This document shows positions 61,926 to 64,000 of a stretch of DNA of 64,000 nucleotides, one piece after another. Made by a program: the position numbers and the translations under genes. How positions within the stretch are numbered: the stretch's first letter is position 1; every line of letters starts with the position of its first letter. Under the pieces are notes generated by a model that searched no databases, was not told the DNA's origin, and saw only the letters and a list, made by a program, of their open reading frames with translations. The DNA lies in contig NZ_CACSJP010000003.1 in the NCBI RefSeq assembly GCF_902706095.1, forward strand, positions 62,001 to 126,000. The letters are read 5' to 3'. The DNA comes from Rhizobium sp. 18065 (GTDB taxonomy: Bacteria; Pseudomonadota; Alphaproteobacteria; Rhizobiales; Rhizobiaceae).

Positions 61926-62090
61926 GCATTTGGGATTTTCGTGCTCGGTGCGGTCGGTGCTTTTTGGCGGAATGGGTGCCGCCGCCTTGTGGGTTTGGGC
62001 GCATGATTCCGGCGCATTCGAGCAATGCTATTTCTGCATGGCTGCACTGCAACAAGGCGTATTTTATAAGCACGGCGATGCTGTATGTTG
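61926..62090. other. Promoter region of the sRNA
   Basis: 165 bp with no ORF of family interest. It must hold the promoter of the RNA that follows. A TATGTT (62084-62089) could be part of its -10 region; no convincing -35 was chosen. Confidence 0.4.
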
Positions 62091-62252
62091 GATTTCAACG
62101 AAGCAATGCACCTCCTCCCGCAGAGCTTCGTGTTTCAGGCGACCCACTCCTCCTCCCAGGGGCGCCTGTAGGGACAGCGGCACTCCTCCTCCCAGTCGCT
62201 GTTCATCATTTCGAAAAGCCTGCCGCACCTCCTCCCGCGGCAGGCTTTTTCG
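62091..62252 (+). ncRNA. Alpha-r14 (NfeR1-like) trans-acting sRNA with four anti-SD hairpins
   Basis: Four hairpins in a row each expose CCUCCUCCC in the loop: motif copies at 62111-62119, 62149-62157, 62185-62193 and 62228-62236. Their stems are CGAAGC/GCUUCG (62099-62104/62125-62130), CAGGCG/CGCCUG (62136-62141/62163-62168), ACAGCG/CGCUGU (62174-62179/62197-62202) and GCCUGCCGC/GCGGCAGGC (62218-62226/62237-62245). The last stem is followed by U5 and is the terminator. Rhizobial alpha-r14 RNAs (NfeR1 in S. meliloti) and the related 'cuckoo' RNAs carry repeated CCUCCUCCC loops that pair with Shine-Dalgarno sequences of many mRNAs, often ABC transporter genes. The 5' end is estimated; the structure is seen directly. 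Confidence 0.88.
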
Positions 62253-62332
62253 TTTGTGCGGGTTTCTCGGAAAATTTGGTGAAGCTGTTTGTGCCGACGT
62301 GACGCCGGCTCCTTTGCCGATGCTGCCTCAGG

Positions 62333-63583
62333 TCAAGCGTAACGGCTGATCGCAAGATCTGTCGCATCAATATCAGGGGTGCGGCCACTGACGAGATCTG
62401 AAATCACCCTTGCCGAGCCTGAGCTCATCGTCCATCCGAGCGTGCCATGTCCGGTGTTGAGGAACAGGCCCTTGATCTTCGTCGGGCCGATCACCGGCGT
62501 TCCGTCCGGCGTCATCGGGCGCAGACCGGACCAGAATGTTGCCTTCGACACATCGCCGCCGGGAAACAGGTCTGACACCGAATGTTCAAGCGTGCGTCGC
62601 CGCGCCTGGCCGAGATCATTGGTATAACCAGAGATTTCGGCCATGCCACCGACGCGAATGCGTTCGCCAAGTCGCGTGATGGCGATCTTGTAGGTTTCGT
62701 CCATGACGGTGGATTCCGGCGCGCGTGACGCATCGGTGATCGGGATGGTCAGCGAATATCCCTTGACCGGATAGACGGGCAGGGAAATGCCAAGCGGCTT
62801 CAGCAGGATAGGGGAGTAGCTACCCAGCGCCATGACGACGGCATCAGCTGCAAATCGTTGCTTGTCGGTAATAATTGTTCGGAGCTGTCCGCCTTCGACG
62901 TCCAGGCCCAGTATATGATGGCCATAGGCAAATCGCACGCCGAGTGCTTCGGCCTTTGCGGCCAGCGCATTGGCAAACTTGAAGCAGTCGCCGGTTTCAT
63001 CCTTTGGGGTCAAAAGCCCGCCGACGATCCTGTCGCGCACCTGGGCGAGTGCCGGTTCCACACGAACACAGCCGTCACGGTCGAGCACTTCATAGGGGAT
63101 GCCGTCGGCAGCGAGCGCTTTGACGTCCTTGCCTGAAGCGTCCAGCTGTTGCTGTGTCCGAAACAGCTGCAGCGTGCCCTGCATGCGCTCGTCATAGGAA
63201 ATTCCCGTTTCGGTGCGCAGCGCAGCAAGCGATACGCGGCTGTAGTCAGCCAGTCGCAACATCCGGCTCTTGTTGATGGCATAACGCTTGGAGGTGCAGT
63301 TCGACAGCATCTTCAGCATCCATGACAGCATGGCTGCATCGATTTTGGGACGCAGGATCAGGGGTGCATGCTCCATGAGCAACCACTTCATCGCCTTCAT
63401 TGGAATGCCTGGGGCTGCCCAGGGTGAGCAGTAGCCGAAGGAGACTTCGCCGGCATTGGCAAAGCTGGTCTCGAGAGCGGGAGCCTGCTGACGGTCGATG
63501 ACTGTCACGTCGTGGCCGGCTTTCGCCAGCTGATAGGCAGACGTTACGCCGATGATGCCGGCGCCGAGAACGATGACTTTCAT
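62333..63583 (-). CDS. dadA: D-amino-acid dehydrogenase (DadA)
   Basis: 416 residues from the ATG at 63583 (GGGGACC upstream). [32 protein letters not shown] (FAD), [30 protein letters not shown]: the 'ANAG..S.GY.SPWAAPG' stretch is diagnostic of E. coli-type DadA. C-terminal [19 protein letters not shown] and [20 protein letters not shown] complete the FAD site. Oxidises D-Ala and other D-amino acids to keto acids, feeding the quinone pool. No alanine racemase gene is adjacent inside the window, and no Lrp regulator is visible. Better match to true DadA than the 16.6-kb paralogue. Confidence 0.94.
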   Translation of the reverse strand: MKVIVLGAGIIGVTSAYQLAKAGHDVTVIDRQQAPALETSFANAGEVSFGYCSPWAAPGIPMKAMKWLLMEHAPLILRPKIDAAMLSWMLKMLSNCTSKRYAINKSRMLRLADYSRVSLAALRTETGISYDERMQGTLQLFRTQQQLDASGKDVKALAADGIPYEVLDRDGCVRVEPALAQVRDRIVGGLLTPKDETGDCFKFANALAAKAEALGVRFAYGHHILGLDVEGGQLRTIITDKQRFAADAVVMALGSYSPILLKPLGISLPVYPVKGYSLTIPITDASRAPESTVMDETYKIAITRLGERIRVGGMAEISGYTNDLGQARRRTLEHSVSDLFPGGDVSKATFWSGLRPMTPDGTPVIGPTKIKGLFLNTGHGTLGWTMSSGSARVISDLVSGRTPDIDATDLAISRYA

Positions 63584-63961
63584 GTGGTCCCCACAGGCCA
63601 AGAGAAGCGTTCAGCAATAGCGCCGTTGCGAACGCAATGCGAGCCTTGTTGAGGCCGGCCATGCAGCGACTTGGCAGTTAGCCCCAACGAAATAACAGGG
63701 GGGGCCTTCACACGTCTGCAGATGATTTGGCACTCCATGCCGCCATGTGTGATCCGGAGTGTCCGGGTGATCCCCCAGTTTATAGGGACAACTATCACGA
63801 TCAGTTTCTGACGCTTTGATGACGAAATTGGAAAACCACTGAAAAGCACCGTCAAGCGACTGACATGCTGGACCCTTAAAGACAGGCCAGCAACGCCGGA
63901 CTTCGCCTCTGCACATGGCCGTCCAAAGCAAGTCAGCTCGTGTCTTGAAAGGTAGTATCCG
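63584..63961. other. Divergent intergenic region, dadA / metallophosphoesterase
   Basis: 378 bp with no supported gene; minus-strand ORFs here lack family features. It should hold the divergent promoters. A GC-run (gggggggcc near 63700) and several short AT patches are present; no clear operator. Confidence 0.4.
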
Positions 63962-64000
63962 ATGAAAGTCGTCCAGATCAGCGACACCCATTTCAGCCCG
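63962..64000 (+). CDS. Metallophosphoesterase, first 13 codons
   Basis: ATG at 63962 with AAAGG upstream opens MKVVQISDTHFSP before the window ends. D-x-H (DTH) near the N-terminus after a strand is the first metal motif of calcineurin-like phosphoesterases (e.g. CpdA-type 3',5'-cAMP phosphodiesterases). The rest is outside, so substrate cannot be judged. Confidence 0.65.
   Translation, partial: MKVVQISDTHFSP

Noticed and set aside
62041..62349. ORFs across the sRNA region on both strands
   Set aside because: The repeated hairpins and terminator explain the sequence; ORF translations are proline/serine-rich noise.

Overview
The window looks like a piece of a Rhizobiaceae genome (Rhizobium/Agrobacterium/Sinorhizobium type). 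Reasons: high-GC coding sequence, many ABC, TctCBA and amine/amino-acid catabolic genes, a DUF1127 microprotein, and a small RNA with the repeated anti-Shine-Dalgarno loops of the rhizobial alpha-r14 (NfeR1-like) family. I saw no rRNA, tRNA, CRISPR array or intact insertion sequence.

Layout. 1-6.3 kb (minus strand): a heme-acquisition locus of the Serratia has type, in the order ECF sigma, FecR-like anti-sigma, TonB-dependent receptor with an N-terminal signalling domain, HasA-like hemophore, and a type I secretion ABC exporter cut by the window edge. 6.4-7.1 kb: a short MarR regulator running into the remains of a decayed gene. 7.2-15.9 kb (minus): a redox/stress gene set (membrane protein, SDR, FAD disulfide reductase, DUF4126, Tat-exported alpha/beta hydrolase, DJ-1-like protein) below a large winged-helix/NTPase/TPR-like regulator. 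16.4-26.1 kb: an AraC pseudogene, then a minus-strand catabolic cluster (dapA-like lyase, SDR, tctC, molybdoenzyme, tctB, tctA, D-amino-acid dehydrogenase) with a TetR gene upstream; four of its genes are joined by ATGA overlaps. 26.7-31.6 kb: copper amine oxidase, a 57-residue ORF, an APC permease and a divergent AraC regulator. 31.8-38.6 kb: a MAPEG protein, then a hydantoinase/aminotransferase/amino-acid ABC transporter operon opposite a GntR regulator, with a large palindrome between them.

38.7-49.5 kb: an orphan receiver protein, a YgaP-like DUF2892 protein with an RND efflux pair, a membrane adenylate cyclase, a ClC channel, sulfide:quinone reductase (SQR) and a DUF442 sulfur-transferase domain. 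The next gene (49.8 kb) is an ArsR-family protein with two cysteines spaced as in the persulfide sensors SqrR/BigR. TCGTAT-type half-sites lie upstream of sqr, of this regulator/DUF442 pair and of the YgaP-RND genes, suggesting a sulfide-responsive set. 50.2-53.4 kb: a complete arsenic operon (arsR, thiol-phosphatase-type arsC, ACR3, glutaredoxin-type arsC, arsH).

53.5-64 kb: a GlxA-type AraC regulator, a secreted ankyrin/YHS pair, a second adenylate cyclase fused to TPR repeats, a TetR regulator, a FlxA-like protein, an alpha/beta hydrolase, a DnaQ-like exonuclease, the DUF1127 protein, the alpha-r14-type sRNA with four CCUCCUCCC hairpin loops, a second D-amino-acid dehydrogenase, and the first codons of a metallophosphoesterase.

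Most start codons were re-chosen using Shine-Dalgarno sequences, ATGA/TGATG overlaps and family N-termini. All functional names rest on recalled family motifs; no database search was run.
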